A stretch of DNA of 64,000 nt from Areca catechu (GCA_021397845.1 CM038047.1:48143210-48207209), one strand, 5' to 3'; positions 46,190 through 57,714 are shown, counted from the stretch's first letter. The notes: generated by a model not told the origin, from the letters alone. Program-made: numbers and translations.

Positions 46190-47125
46190 TCTGTATGACC
46201 CTCTATAGGCTACAAATCATTGTCACTATCTTTCTCTTTCATTTTTGTCTTCATGTTGAACTTCTTTTACATTAACACCTTCATCTTTATATTCATGTTT
46301 ATCATCACCTTGGTTAATAGTAGCATTATAAACATCTACATGTTCATCATGTGCATTATCAGTATCATTGATGGTAGCATCATGAACATCTACATGTTCA
46401 CCATGTACATTATCAGCATCATTAACAGAGGAGATGTGTCTACATAGCAACCAAGAGGAGCAGGGAGCATATAGGTATTGGCAACATCATTGTCTTCATT
46501 AAAAACTATAACATAATTACCTGGATCCTCCGCACCATGTTCTACATATACATCCATGCTCCTGATCACTCTAAAATTATGGAAAGCTCATTTATAGTTA
46601 TATTATTTATACCATTCGTAATCCATATTTCAATGTTTGTCCAGGTATGAGATAAAATACCTTAGTAATCGTGGCCTTTGTAACTTTATTTTGCATATCC
46701 AAAAGTTCAAAATATGACAGCGACTTTAGATCAATATCCCATAATAAACTTCAGCCATCCACATATTTTAGAAAATCTAGGTCTTCATGGACAAGATTTT
46801 CTCGTAGAAAAATCATAGTGCTGGTGACAACCCTCCTCTAAAGCCAAGTGCAATAGGACTTAACCCATTCCCAATCTTACTATAATAACATGCTAATTAT
46901 AATTAATTAAAAAAATATTTTCAAACATACTTTGATAAACTCGTGCTAAACATATTTCATACTGACCTATTACTTGGGGGCCACATTCTTTGGTGTTCAT
47001 CAAATTGATCGCCGGATTGTTCTGAAATGACAGTAAGATTTTCACTTATCGATCGATTTTTAGAAGCACGACAGATAATAAAATGAAAAAGCTTACCTTT
47101 AAGACCTCCTCCTTTCATCGTCGGG
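46190..47125 (-). pseudogene. N-terminal remnant of a second MULE gene
   Basis: On the minus strand, ATG near 47117 (MKGGGLK) precedes a probable intron. Then SLLWDIDLKSLSYFELLDMQ and TKVFYLIPGQTLKYGLRMV (about 46740-46610) match the conserved N-terminal stretch of many plant MuDR-type proteins (D-x-D-x-x-S-x-F-E-x-x-D-M ... Y-x-x-P-G). An acidic region follows (46450-46226) rich in HDEHVDVxNATIN repeats. Transposase core motifs are absent. The piece stops near 46190, where Athila-like pol sequence begins, so the junction is a breakpoint. Confidence 0.5.
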
Positions 47126-47640
47126 CCAGAATATCCTTTCCGATAGGTGGATTTTTTTGGAGATGGCTTTCGAGGGTTTTGCCGTATGGGGGGTGGGGGG
47201 GGGATATGAAAGGGTAAAAAATTAGAGTTGAAGGACGGTTGAGCACTATTATACCCTCAATCTAGCGACCGGTTAAAAATATTAAAAAATATTAAAATAT
47301 TATTTCAAAGGTGACAATAATAATTAAAATAAAATCACATCAGCAAACAAACCGACATAATTGATAGAAGGATTTCATAAATCACATATTACAAGTCAAG
47401 GAACCTCAACTATAACGTTCTTAGTTGAGAGGCATCGTAGCACAAAGCATAGAAATTAAGGAACTATTGACATACTTTTGCCTATTTTTCAGAATCTTTA
47501 GAAAATAGTGAACAATACATGAAACAATTTCGAAGATTATCAGTTTCCAAATTATCGTGTATTTCAGGGGCAAGTAAACTTCACGTTCCATACCTTTGGA
47601 GCTGGAACTGCGAAGTCATAAGCACTCTCGTAGTGCATTT
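47126..47640. other. Spacer before duplication copy 2
   Basis: AT-rich, with a G run at about 47188-47204 and no recognisable gene or repeat. It may include the 5' leader of the MULE remnant. Confidence 0.4.
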
Positions 47641-49384
47641 TTCCAGATTTCTCTCTCGGTTCAACTTCATGAATTTGGGTTTAATCCTCATGACCGGTTT
47701 TCGGGATTTAGACCTATGCCGATATAAATCATCGTTCTCCAAGTCCTCATCCAAAATTCTGAGTCAAAACTGCTGGGACTTCTCCCGCATCTGATCATCA
47801 TGCGATCAAATTTGTTACCTTATTTCGAACAGCTAGCTTGTGCTTTGGATACACAATATACTCTTCTATTTATTCACTGCAAGTTAATGGAGATGCCCCT
47901 CTCGAGGATGTGTTTGCTGAAATAGACAAGGCATTCATTATCTTCGATTCTTGAGAAAAAAAAACAATAACAGATTGCTCATCCAAAGGTGATGTATTTT
48001 TATTCAAAGAAAGCTTCGAATTTTCCCCGGTTTGTCATACATTTTGAGCTTGGAGTCTCTCTTCTTGTACAATATTTCCGGTGTAAATGCTACGATTAAT
48101 TATGCTCTCGGTCATATACATGTATTTCTTTTTTTTTTTGATTTAACGAAAAAGAAGAGGGGGAATAAATCTTGGTGCAGCTATTCCTGACAACATGCCA
48201 AGTCATGTTCAATTCGAGCCATAATTTTTTCGCATACTATTTTCATCATCGATGAGTAATAATACATTCTCTCGTCATCCCGATCCATATTCCAAAAATA
48301 TACTTAAAATTTAATTGAATCATCCAACAAAAAAAAAAAAAAAAAAATCGTGCCTCGAGTCCGTACCAATCGAACCCGTCTTAGCGGTAAAGTGATATAA
48401 CTCTTTATCCGGCACCGGGAGTCTCGAGGTCGATCCAAACCGAACCACCGCTTTCAAGCTCGCGACGGCTGTTGTTGGCTCGTTTCAAGCCTGCTGCTTC
48501 GATGGTGTTGCCTCCCCGGTACTCGGAGCAGCCCAAAATTTGCAGACAATCTCTAATGGTGATTCCCACCTCAGAATTCAGAATTAGCCTCCTGCTTCGA
48601 TGACTGCCTTGCACCAGGACCTTCCCTATCCCAAGCTTCTTATCCAGTTGCGGCCCTCTACAAAATGGCTAACCAAGGCCTCGGCATATAACTCCGCTGG
48701 TGGCCATGGGAGTTGAGGAGCGAGCAATCTTGTGGCCAAGAGGGTTCGGTGTGATCGACGATGCCTCGAGCTCCTGCTGGCCTGACTGATGTCGCCTATG
48801 GTTTGGGGTCGATACTTTTGTTAATAAAATAGCCGCGTTTAGCTTCCCACCAGGCCTGATGGCATTTTGAACTTTGGAGATTTTTCGGTGCTGGAGAGAG
48901 ATTCTCCGTCGCCGAGTAATCATCATCGCCAGCACCGGTGTCATAGAGAAGTTCGCTAAATGGCTGCTATCCGTCAAATCTATTCGTGCTCTCTTTTGTC
49001 TATCAATTAGATATGCAAATCATAGAATCGGAGGATGAGGTGATGTGTAGTATGATAAGAATCTTATAAACAGGTTGGGAACGTGGGATGACCGATTGAT
49101 ATGATAAGATCTCCATCGCCACTAAGAAATAAATTTTCTGATAGATTTAGTAGTCTGATGGTTAATTGTCATGACGTAATGACCACATTGCTCCGAACCT
49201 TGCCTTCGATTTATTTTATTTTGTAAATTTAGGATCGAAGTTCAGGATTTGCAAAAGTTTCCTATCGGAAAAGGCCGAGCTGGCCTGTCAGTGCTAAGTC
49301 CAGCTTCGACCAGGTGTACCGACCGGCACTGCTTGTCCAAGTACGTCTTTGTTACTGGCATTCTTCTTTTATTTAGATAATACT
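47640..49384. repeat. Segmental duplication, copy 2, left block
   Basis: It matches 2570-4930 in the same orientation (TTCAACTTCATGAATTT at 47658 against TTCAACTTCATAAATTT at 2573). It ends where an LTR element is inserted at 49385 and resumes at 53447. It lacks the AT-rich insert and an additional stretch found in copy 1. Confidence 0.88.
47884..47955 (+). pseudogene. Broken duplicate of the kinase last exon
   Basis: It is homologous to 2853-2972 and reads NGDAPLEDVFAEIDKAF. A 4-base duplication (GCATT-CATT-ATCTTC against GCATTATCTTC) then shifts the frame to an immediate TGA. The splice acceptor is also altered: GCAAG|TTAATGG here against GCAG|ATTAATGG, which would drop one base. It is a pseudo-exon. 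Confidence 0.8.
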
Positions 49385-50352
49385 TGTTATATCCAACCGG
49401 CTCATCATCGAACCGGACCGCCACACTTATTGAGGTCTGACCGGACTGCTCTTACAGATATCCGGACGACCCACTCCTTTGAAGGTCCGATGGACGCTCT
49501 CCTTTGAAAGTCTAACCGATCCACTGAAGTAGAGGTCCGAACGACCCACTCCTTTGAAGGTCCGATAGACGCTCTCCTTCGGAGGTCCAACCGACCTACT
49601 GAAGTAGAGATCCGAACGATCCACTTCTGCTGAGGTCCGGCTGGCCCGCTCCTGTTGAAGGTCTGACGGACGCTCTCCTTCGGAGGTCTAATCGATCTAC
49701 TGAAGTAGAGGTCCGAACGACCCACTTCTGCTGAAGGTCCGACGGACGCTCTCCTTCGGAGGTCCAACCGATCCACTAAAGTAGAGGTCCGAACGACCCA
49801 CTTCTGCTGAGGTCCGACTGGCCTGCTCCTGTTGAAGGTTCGACGGACGCTCCCCTTCTGCTAAAGTCCAATCGACCCGCTCCTGCTGAGGTCCGGCCGC
49901 CCTACTCTTAAGAGGCTACTGCAAAGTTGATCCAGAAGACTCCAGAAGCCTCTTCCAGCTAGTATCAGAATTCTGTTATAATAGACTCCCGTCACATCAG
50001 CACCACCACTCCCACGGCGTCGCCCTATCTTGGCGCCACGTGGCCACTCTTCAGATTCTCCTAGGGGCTGATCAGTCTTTTCTGGCTTCACTCCTAACGA
50101 ATTTTAGAACTGTTCCACGCCTATATAAGGTAAACTGAGGGATATAGGGTGGTGAGCACAAGGACTATCTTCCTGCTCCATACGCTATCTCCATTTGATT
50201 CCTCCATTCTGTTGCCCTCTAGCTCCCGCTAACTTAAGCATCGGAGTGTCCTCCGCCGGAATACCACCGGCCTTTCGGGACTTTTTTGCAGAAACCGGGA
50301 GAAGAGCGCTCCAATCCAGCCGTCCAAGCCCGGTCCGGGAGAAGTTGCAGCA
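49385..50352 (+). repeat. 5' LTR of the non-autonomous element
   Basis: It carries an array of about 50-100-bp units at 49440-49910 built on GGTCCGA.CGACCCACT and CGCTCTCCTTCGGAGGTC. A TATA box (CTATATAAGG) follows at 50121-50130. The units run through as open frames in several phases, but these frames show no protein family. Confidence 0.88.
50121..50130 (+). promoter_or_regulatory. TATA box in the 5' LTR
   Basis: CTATATAAGG lies about 220 bp before the LTR end. The 3' LTR has the counterpart TATATATAAG at 53211-53220. Confidence 0.6.
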
Positions 50353-50519
50353 TCTGGAAAAGCCCTTATCGAGTTGTTGAAGTAATTCGAGCCGAAACTT
50401 ACCGACTCGAGCATCTGGATGAACGGCAAGTGGCGCGTCCATAGAATGTAAACAACCTTCGCAAGTACTATCAATAAAGGCCATCACTTCTTCTATGAAG
50501 CACTTCCGAAAGTCCGACC

Positions 50520-50880
50520 CCGGTCGACAGCCCACTTCCGAAAGACCGACTCCGGTCGGTAGAGGCTCTAGGGCAGCCCACTTTCGAAAGACCGACTCCG
50601 GTCGGTAGAGGCTCTAGGGCAGCCCACTTCTGAAAGTCCTACCCCGGTCGGCAGAGGCTCTAGGGCAGTCCACTAACGAAAGTCCGATCCCGGTCAGCAG
50701 AGGCTCTAGGGCAGCCCACTTCCGAAAGTCCGACTCCAGTCGACAGAGGCTCTAGGGCAGCCCACTTTCGAAAGTCCGACTCCGGTCGGCAGAGACTTTA
50801 GGGCAGCCCACTTCTGAAAGTCCGACTCCGGTCAGCAGAGGCTCTAGTGCAGCCCACTCCTAAAAATCTAACCTCGATCG
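50520..50880. repeat. 46-bp hairpin repeat array
   Basis: About eight units of 46 bp contain GCCCACTTCCGAAAG, then CCGACTCCGGTCGG, then AGAGGCTCTAGGGCA. The CCGAC-tccg-GTCGG part is a perfect inverted repeat in the best copies. Confidence 0.9.
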
Positions 50881-50929
50881 ACAACAGCTTCAAAGTGATC
50901 CATATGGAGATCTGGTCTTGCATTCGGAG

Positions 50930-51430
50930 GGGCCGATGGACCAACATTTAGAAAAATCTCTAAGTGTCTGGGTTCAGACTGAGCCACTGTCCAGCAGCTA
51001 CTTCAGAGGTCTTGCGTTCGGATGGGCCGACGGACCAATACTTAGAAAAATTTCTAAGTGTCTAGGTTTGGACCGAGCCACTGTCCGGCGGCTACTTCGA
51101 AGGTCTCGCATTCGGACGGGCCGACGGACCAACACTTAGAAAAATCTCTAAGTGCCTGGGTTCGGACTGAGCCACTATCCAGTGGCTACTTCGGAGGTCT
51201 CGCATTCGGACGGGTCGACGGACCAACACTTAGAAAAATCTCTAAGTGCCTGGGTTCGGACTGAGCCACTGTCCAGTAACTCTTCGGAGGTCTCGCGTTC
51301 GGACGGGCCGACAGTCCAACACTTAGAAAAATTCCTAAGTGACTGGGTTCGGACTGAGCCACTATCCAGCCGCTACTTCGAAGAACCAACGGTACGATCA
51401 AGCCGATCGTCAACACTTAGAAAGATTTTT
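50930..51430. repeat. 94-bp hairpin repeat array
   Basis: Units of about 94 bp start near 50946, 51037, 51134, 51228, 51321 and 51414. Each contains ACTTAGAAAAATCTCTAAGT, a 7-bp stem with a 6-base loop, followed by GGGTTCGGACTGAGCCACT. Confidence 0.9.
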
Positions 51431-51659
51431 AAAAGAAAGAGTTCGGTTAATCTGACCGACTCAACATACACGAAGATGCATACACAAGAGGTGTGATAGA
51501 AAAGAGTTCTTCTATTTCATTACAAAATGGGTTTCTTACAAAATGTAGGTCAGACCTTTACAAACATCCTAGGTCTGACCCACTGGAGATATAGATGTGA
51601 CCTTGGCTCCGCCCCCTCGACCACCCCCGAAGCTCCGACTGGGACATCCACCATTCCTG

Positions 51660-51960
51660 TATCGACTTTGACCTAGGCGTTAGCTCTGGCCTCCTCTATG
51701 CTGACCTTAGCCTGGGGTTCAAGCCCTCCGTCGGACGGGCCCGCCTCTTCTTCCACGCAGGAGAAGAAAGAAGGGGCTGGCGGGAAACTGACCTGGTGTT
51801 CTGGTTTTTTAATGGAGCGAGAGCAGCAGGGGAAGGGGGTTCTTTCTCCTCGAGCGCAAATGCAGTGGAAGACTCCCTCCGAGCCTCCTCCCCCTCCTTT
51901 TATAGGTGCTGAGGGGCCGCTTCCCAGCACCCCTTGAGCACCGCGATCCACCGTCAAACG
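51660..51960 (-). pseudogene. Antisense exon-like remnant with its own TATA box
   Basis: On the minus strand CCTATAAAAGGAGGGGG (TATA at 51897-51905) is followed by a pyrimidine-rich leader and a frame ending EEEAGPSDGGLEPQAKVSIE and a few more residues before TAG at 51673. Its position and direction equal those of the antisense gene in the Tat element at 6.5-21.5 kb: it starts by the 3' LTR and runs against the element. No Transposase_28 motif remains. Confidence 0.45.
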
Positions 51961-52364
51961 ACGCGACTTCCCGATCCAATGGGGAAGCCGATGGGACACG
52001 ATGGATCGCGTCCAATCACGATCCATGTGATCACCAAGCCAGCGGTGGATGAGCCACTCCGGACACTACGCCAACCATTCGAATCTCTCCACGTCGCCCA
52101 CGTCGCGTCAGAAACCCGACGGACGGGCGTATCAGGCTGGCAGCCCATCATTACGCCTCACAAGCATTAACTGCTCCAACCAACTCCTTCAATGCGGTGC
52201 TGACACTTGTCTTGAGGGCAGAATTTCAGAGTGGAAGATGGTCGGTCGCAGTACGCCGGATCAAATTCACAATCATCTCAAAGATTGGCGCATTAAATGC
52301 CAAATCATGCTCTGATCCTTCGAAGCTGCAGAACCGCTTGAAGGCCAAGAGCAAGGAGGGCAAC

Positions 52365-53446
52365 TGTTATACCCAACCAGCTCACCATCGAACCGGACCG
52401 CCATTCTTACTGAGGTCCGACGGGACTGCTCTTACAGACATCCGGGCGACCCACTCCTTTGAATGTCTGACGAACGCTCTCCTTCGGAGGTCCAACCGAC
52501 CCACTGAAGTAGAGGTCCGAACGACCCACTTCTGCTGAGGTCCGACTGGCCCGCTCCTGTTGAAGGTCCGACGAACGCTCCCCTTCTGCTAAAGTCCGAC
52601 CGGACTGCTCTTACAGACATCCGGGCGACCCACTCTTTTGAAGGTCCGACAGATGCTCTCCTTCGGAGGTCCAACCGACCCACTGAAGTAGAGGTCCGAA
52701 CGACCCACTTCTGCTAAGGTCCGGCTGGCCCGCTCCTATTGAAGGTCTGACAGACTCTCTCCTTCGGAGGTCCAACCGACCCACTAAAGTAGAGGTCCGA
52801 ATGACCCACTTCTGCTGAAGGTCCGACGGACGCTCTCCTTCGGAGGTCCAACTGACCCACTGAAGAGAGGTCCGAATGACCAACTTCTGTTGAGGTCTGA
52901 CTGGCCCGCTCCAGCTGAAGGTTTGACGGACGCTCCCCTTCTGCTAAAGTCCGACCGACCCGCTCCTGCTGAGGTCCGACCGCCCTATTCTTAAGAGGCT
53001 ACTGCGAAGTTGATCCTGGAGACTCCAGAAACCTCTTCCAGCTAATACCAGATTTCTGTTACAATAGACTCCTGCCACATCAGTACCACTACTCCACCAC
53101 TCCCACGACGTCGCCCTATCTTGGCGCTACGTGGCCACTCTTCAGATTCTCCTAGGGGCTGATCAGTCTTTCCTGGCTTCACTCCTAACGAATTTTGGCA
53201 CTGTTCCGCGTATATATAAGATAAATCGGGGGATACATGGTGGTAAGCACAAGGACTTTCTTCCTGCTCCATACGCTATCTTCATTTGATTCATCCATTC
53301 TATTGCCCTATAGCTCCAGCTAACTTAAGCATCGGAGTGTCCCCCGTCGGAACACCACCGGTCCTTTGAGACTTTTTTGCAGGAACCGGGAGAAGAGTGC
53401 TCCAGCCTAGCCGTCCGAGCCCGATCCGGAAGAAGTTGTAGCAACA
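52365..53446 (+). repeat. 3' LTR of the non-autonomous element
   Basis: It is homologous to 49385-50352 and about 110 bp longer because of additional GGTCCGAC-type repeat units at 52590-52910. TATA box at 53211. Confidence 0.88.
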
Positions 53447-54735
53447 ATACCCGTTTTCCCTCCTGGAGAAGAAATGGATCATAACCAGGTGAGACGAGGC
53501 CAACAAGGCTCGGTCTACAGTTCATCACGAGTGATTCGAGACCGTTCCAACCACCTTACAGAACTTGAACTTGATCATCATGTATCACAGCTCTGTAGCT
53601 TGTGCTGAGCGTTTTGTAGAACGTGGCTGGAATACTCTCCTTAAGGAAAAAGAGGAAAGGGGAGGGGCGTCGTTTACTTGTTATCCCTTTGAAAGGTCAT
53701 ATTTGATTGCCTTGATTCTATCCAAAATAATTTCTTGCTCTATTTTATTCCTCCAAACAACTGCAGAAATCTAAATGAAAAAATTATTTTGATATTCTAA
53801 AATAGCTTGGATCACGAAATAACTTATTTTAGATCATTTTTATTTCTATATAATAAATTTCACTATAATAATTATAATAAAATAAAATTATTATTTCAAA
53901 TTTCTTACCAAACATAAATTTGATATAATAAAAATAAATAACTATTTTCTAAAAATTGATATTCCTATTCGAAGGTTTTTTTTTTTTTTTTTGATATCCC
54001 AACGCTACCTAAAAAGCTGAGTTAGAATTTAACTTATTTTGCTCTGTAGTTTTCTTCTGTCAAGTTCTATAAGATACTTTGACGCTGATTTTTCAGAGTC
54101 AACAACGTGTGCATCCATGGGTGGAGGAATCCATACCCTTGCTTTCCCTTTCTCCTTTCTCCCCTTATTTATTCTTCCAATGCCTTCGTATTTTAAGTAC
54201 AAGAGAATGCAAAGCCTCAGTATTTCGCATCTAAACTTCACGGCTCTGCATCAAGATTCGCAAGAATCGCAACTAACATAAATGAGCTCTCCAAGTGCTG
54301 GGGGAAAATATATAATGCAACCGACACACTGAAAGAAACATTTGAACTACACTTTTGATTAAATTTATTTTTGATATCGAAAAAGACGGATAAATAACAA
54401 CGGTGACCAAGATAAAGTGTCGAGGCAAGAGTTGATGATCTCGAGCCACAACCAAACTGCTCGTGCATCATTCAACTACATGATCTCAACCACTGCTCGT
54501 CCAATAATTTTTCCACGGTCAAGATCCTCGTATGCACTATTTGCTTCCTCAAATTTGCATTTCCTTGATACAGTATTCTGGAGATTGAAAATGCCAGTCT
54601 CTGCAAGCCTCACTAGTTGGGGAAGATCTTGTCTTGCTCTCGCCCCATATGAACCAATTATCTTTATCTGCTCCGAAAATCATATCAGATTTAGGAGGTG
54701 AATGAAATGGATTGACAAAAAAAATACAAGGTCAC
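53447..54735. repeat. Segmental duplication, copy 2, right block
   Basis: It matches 4930-5440, 21690-21850 and 34485-35040 with the copy 1 insertions absent. It therefore shows the empty sites for the copia/Tat nest, the MULE and the 34.5-kb MITE. It includes the ADH last exon. It stops at the foldback element. Confidence 0.88.
54476..54667 (-). CDS. Zinc-type alcohol dehydrogenase (HER2-like), last exon
   Basis: An AG acceptor at 54668-54669 opens 63 codons plus TAG (54476-54478). It reads IKIIGSYGARARQDLPQLVR, continues through SRKCKFEEANSAYEDLDRGK and ends IIGRAVVEIM. It is the C-terminal part of the catalytic domain in medium-chain dehydrogenases, where the chain crosses back from the Rossmann fold. 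The family's LVRR-x-[VI]-K-[VI]-IGSYG-x-RARQDLP runs across the junction with exon 59221-59391, so the phase (0) is right. The exon is intact. The gene's nearest known type is Arabidopsis At5g63620 (HER2), linked to response to the C6 volatile E-2-hexenal. A near copy lies at 34785-34969. Confidence 0.85.
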   Translation of the reverse strand: MKIIGSYGARARQDLPQLVRLAETGIFNLQNTVSRKCKFEEANSAYEDLDRGKIIGRAVVEIM

Positions 54736-55985
54736 ATATAAATATATACACACATGCACATTTTAAAGAATATAACGATTCCAAATCAACGATGAAGTAT
54801 CTAAATTAAAGATCCAAATTATTGAACGTGATCTATACTATAAAAAAATGCTTAGAAATCAAAATTCATATATTTTAATAATATCTCATATAAGCATCAT
54901 GTTAGTGCAAAAAATGAAATGCATCAATTACACTACCAAGGTAAAATATATGATAGGGCACATAAATTGAAAATTCACTTGATGAATCATGACCTACACA
55001 TCTCCAAACATAAGCAAATTCAAATCCACTAGGTACCAATCATTAGATTATAGTAAAATAAAGTATTATACCATTAAAACTGTTTAGTTTTTATACCAAT
55101 TTGATGATTGGATTACACCACCAAAATAACATGAAATTATATTTCTACTAATTTTGTGTGGTATGGACCATGTTTACTGATTTAGATCTTGAATTTGGAT
55201 GGATGGTCCATCGTTGATTTTAAATTATTAACCCCTTTTTCAAGGAATTCATGTAAAGTGTATAATCCAATTCTATAAACATATGTATACATGTCTGTAT
55301 TTTGCATACATATATATATTTTATATAGCGCGTATATACATATATGTAGTTGGACTACACACTTTATGTTACCTCCTTTGAAAAGAAGCTTACAATTCAA
55401 ATCCAATGATGGACCATTAGATCCAAAATCTTAAACATGATCTATACTATAAAATATTCTTTGAAACCAAAATTCATGCATTTTGACAATCTTTAACTTA
55501 ATCATCAAGTATCAAAATTGACAGTTTTAATAGCATAATACTATGTTTTACTATGATCCAATGATCAACATCTAGTCAATTTAAATCTATCCATATTTTA
55601 AGACATGTAGATCATGATTCATAAAGTAGGTTTTTGATTTATGTGCCCAATCATGCATTTCACCACAGTAGCACAATTGATATCATTCATCTTTTGACCA
55701 ACTTGATGGATAGGTCAAAAACCACCTAAAGTCATAAATTTTGGTTTCCAATCATTTCTCTATAGCACAGAATACAGATTATGTTCAATGGTTCGACTTG
55801 AATGGCCCATCATTGATTATTAAAATTGTTACTCTTTCTTTACAAAATATATACATGTATGTATTTATATATGTATATATGTATGCATGTATATGTGTGT
55901 ATTTTAAAATAGTTAACTCGGTTTTCAAGGATATACATATATGTATATACAAGCATGTGTAGGTATACACAAACACAAAAAACAG
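54735..55985. mobile_element. 1.25-kb foldback palindrome in the last ADH intron
   Basis: The two halves are inverted copies around a centre near 55305-55325. ATTAGATTATAGTAAAATAA (about 55045) pairs with TTTTACTATGATCCAATG (about 55550). GGGCACATAAATTGAAAATT (54957) pairs with the complement of ATTTATGTGCCCAATC (55636). The inner arms 55165-55260 and 55365-55460 pair as well (GGACCAT...TGATGGACCATT). The arms are diverged. The TA-rich centre has TATATA/TGTATGTA words. There is no coding sequence. It looks like an old foldback or long-TIR MITE; a target duplication was not found. Confidence 0.75.
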
Positions 55986-57714
55986 ATAACTCTCCAAAAT
56001 AATTATATTATCCCATAACCTTTTGCATGTTTGAAAAATATATAAGAGGAATTATTGTTGTTGCATCATGACAAACATTGCTTTAAAAATGAGTCATACA
56101 ATAAGACTTCTTGCCGCATCAAATACAATTTAAACCATCGGACACAGGATTTTAACTAACAAAATGAAAAGAAGTCAGAGAGAAGCCTATGGGCAGCATA
56201 TGACTAAAGCAGCATATGAATAAAGCAGTAACTAAAGCTGTTGAAGATGGCCTTTGGTAGAATTTCAGAAATGGAAAATGATTCCTAAATAAACAGTATG
56301 AGAAAAATGTTAACCCACATTCAGCAGGAAAGATCTAATATATCAAGAACTCACATGAATGACAATATTTGATTAATAAATTACCATAGCAAGGTCTGCA
56401 AGGTAGCCCGCAAACCATATTACAATAGGATCTTTCGAGGCACATTATTTTTCAGATGCTATCTTTTAGAGACACCTTATCTTTGTAGATGCTAGGTATC
56501 AATAATTTTGCAATTTGCATACCTGGACAGAACATGTAGGCACATGCTACTAGGTTATCCAAGGTTGTTTGTTTTAGAGGTAATCGTTCATTGCTTGCCG
56601 TTTCTAGTGCCAAAGTAATTAATGGTCCAACGTAATTAGCTAGGCATTGGAACTCTCTCGGAAGTACCAGGAACAGGTTTGCATTTTGCACTGCTGAGCA
56701 GCTCATACTGGGCCAGACACTGAACCATCTTTTGCAACTTTCATACATGAAGCTGAATCAAGAATAGGTTGATTAATTTGTGCATTTATCACCAATCGCA
56801 GAGGCTCATTTATTTTTGCCTTTTCTTTTTGCTTCCCTGTGTAACTGTCCATGATATCAATTCTGAGCTTTTTTGGGTGCTTTCATTTCATGTAAATGGT
56901 TTTAATTCATCTCAATCCTGTTAAACCTCCTGAGAAAATACTCTAGTTGATTTTTTCTGAGTGCAAGTGCCAAATGTTGTTTCCTCTTCCAAGCTTTGTT
57001 GCATTTTATGTCTACTCTTAAGTTCAGGACTTTTTCAAAAAGATGAGTTATCAAAAAGTGGTCAATAGTTGGTCCAACTAGACTAATATGTCTAATTGCC
57101 TGTAGCAACTTATTGCTCCTTATTTGTGCACTTTATCATAGCTTAGCACCTGTCTTTAAGGTTTAAGGACGCATTTCCATTCTTGCCACCTTATCTGCTG
57201 AAGCACTTTCAAATGAAGCATCATAGCACCATGCTCCTTATGTTATTTGGCTTCCTTTATTCCTGTGCCACTCTCCATTATAACTTTGTTTGCAATGATA
57301 CTTTTCTTAATATGCTTTTTTTTTTAGGTGAGCTATCACCCTATCCTCTTTCTCCTGCTTTTTGACCCTTCTCTGGCATTGTCATTACTACTACAGCTTG
57401 CAGTAGGTTGTTATATTTTGGACGTAGGTAGGAATCCTCAGTTCCAAGCTTCATTATTTCAAGCCTAGGCTAACTTTCCACATTCCTGACTCCCACAACC
57501 ACCATCTACAAAAGACATCCATGCTACCATTGACTCTAATTCCTCTAGCTTGCGTATGCTGCGAGATTTATTGACATGCCTAGTGAAAAAAGGTTGTTAG
57601 TTGGGAGCCAAGTGCTCTTCAATTTAAATAGAATCCTTTTTCTTTTTGCTAGCTATTAAGACCACTATCTCATGCAGATGGGTTGACAAAATCAAAGAAC
57701 CAGATGATTTTAAA
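55986..57714 (-). other. ADH intron, no recognised feature
   Basis: Intronic relative to the dehydrogenase. Minus-strand frames of 98 and 68 codons at 56452-56748 and 56902-57108 exist but resemble no family known to me and have no splice context, so they are not called. Confidence 0.5.

Larger units (their letters stand above)
49385..53446 (+). mobile_element. Non-autonomous LTR retrotransposon, Tat-like layout
   Basis: Direct repeats 49385-50352 and 52365-53446 start TGTTATA[T/C]CCAACC and end GTTG[C/T]AGCA(ACA). They are flanked by ATACT (49380-49384) and ATACC (53447-53451), a 4/5 target duplication. A purine tract (AGAGCAAGGAGGGCAAC, 52348-52364) abuts the right LTR. The 2-kb interior has no gag, RT or integrase. 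It holds two tandem arrays and, on the minus strand near the 3' LTR, a TATA box with a short exon-like frame, as in the antisense gene of Tat elements. It is best read as an internally deleted Tat-type derivative. Confidence 0.88.

Noticed and set aside
48405..48977. Minus-strand frames in duplication copy 2 as a gene
   Set aside because: The copy 1 counterpart is interrupted by an AT-rich insert and stops. The shared stretch shows no recognisable domain in either copy.
49405..49776. Frames across the LTR repeats of the 49-53 kb element
   Set aside because: Same artefact as above: GGTCCGAC-type tandem units read open in several phases.
56452..57108. Minus-strand frames of 98 and 68 codons in the ADH intron
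   Set aside because: No family resemblance, no consistent splice signals and no duplicate to test conservation.
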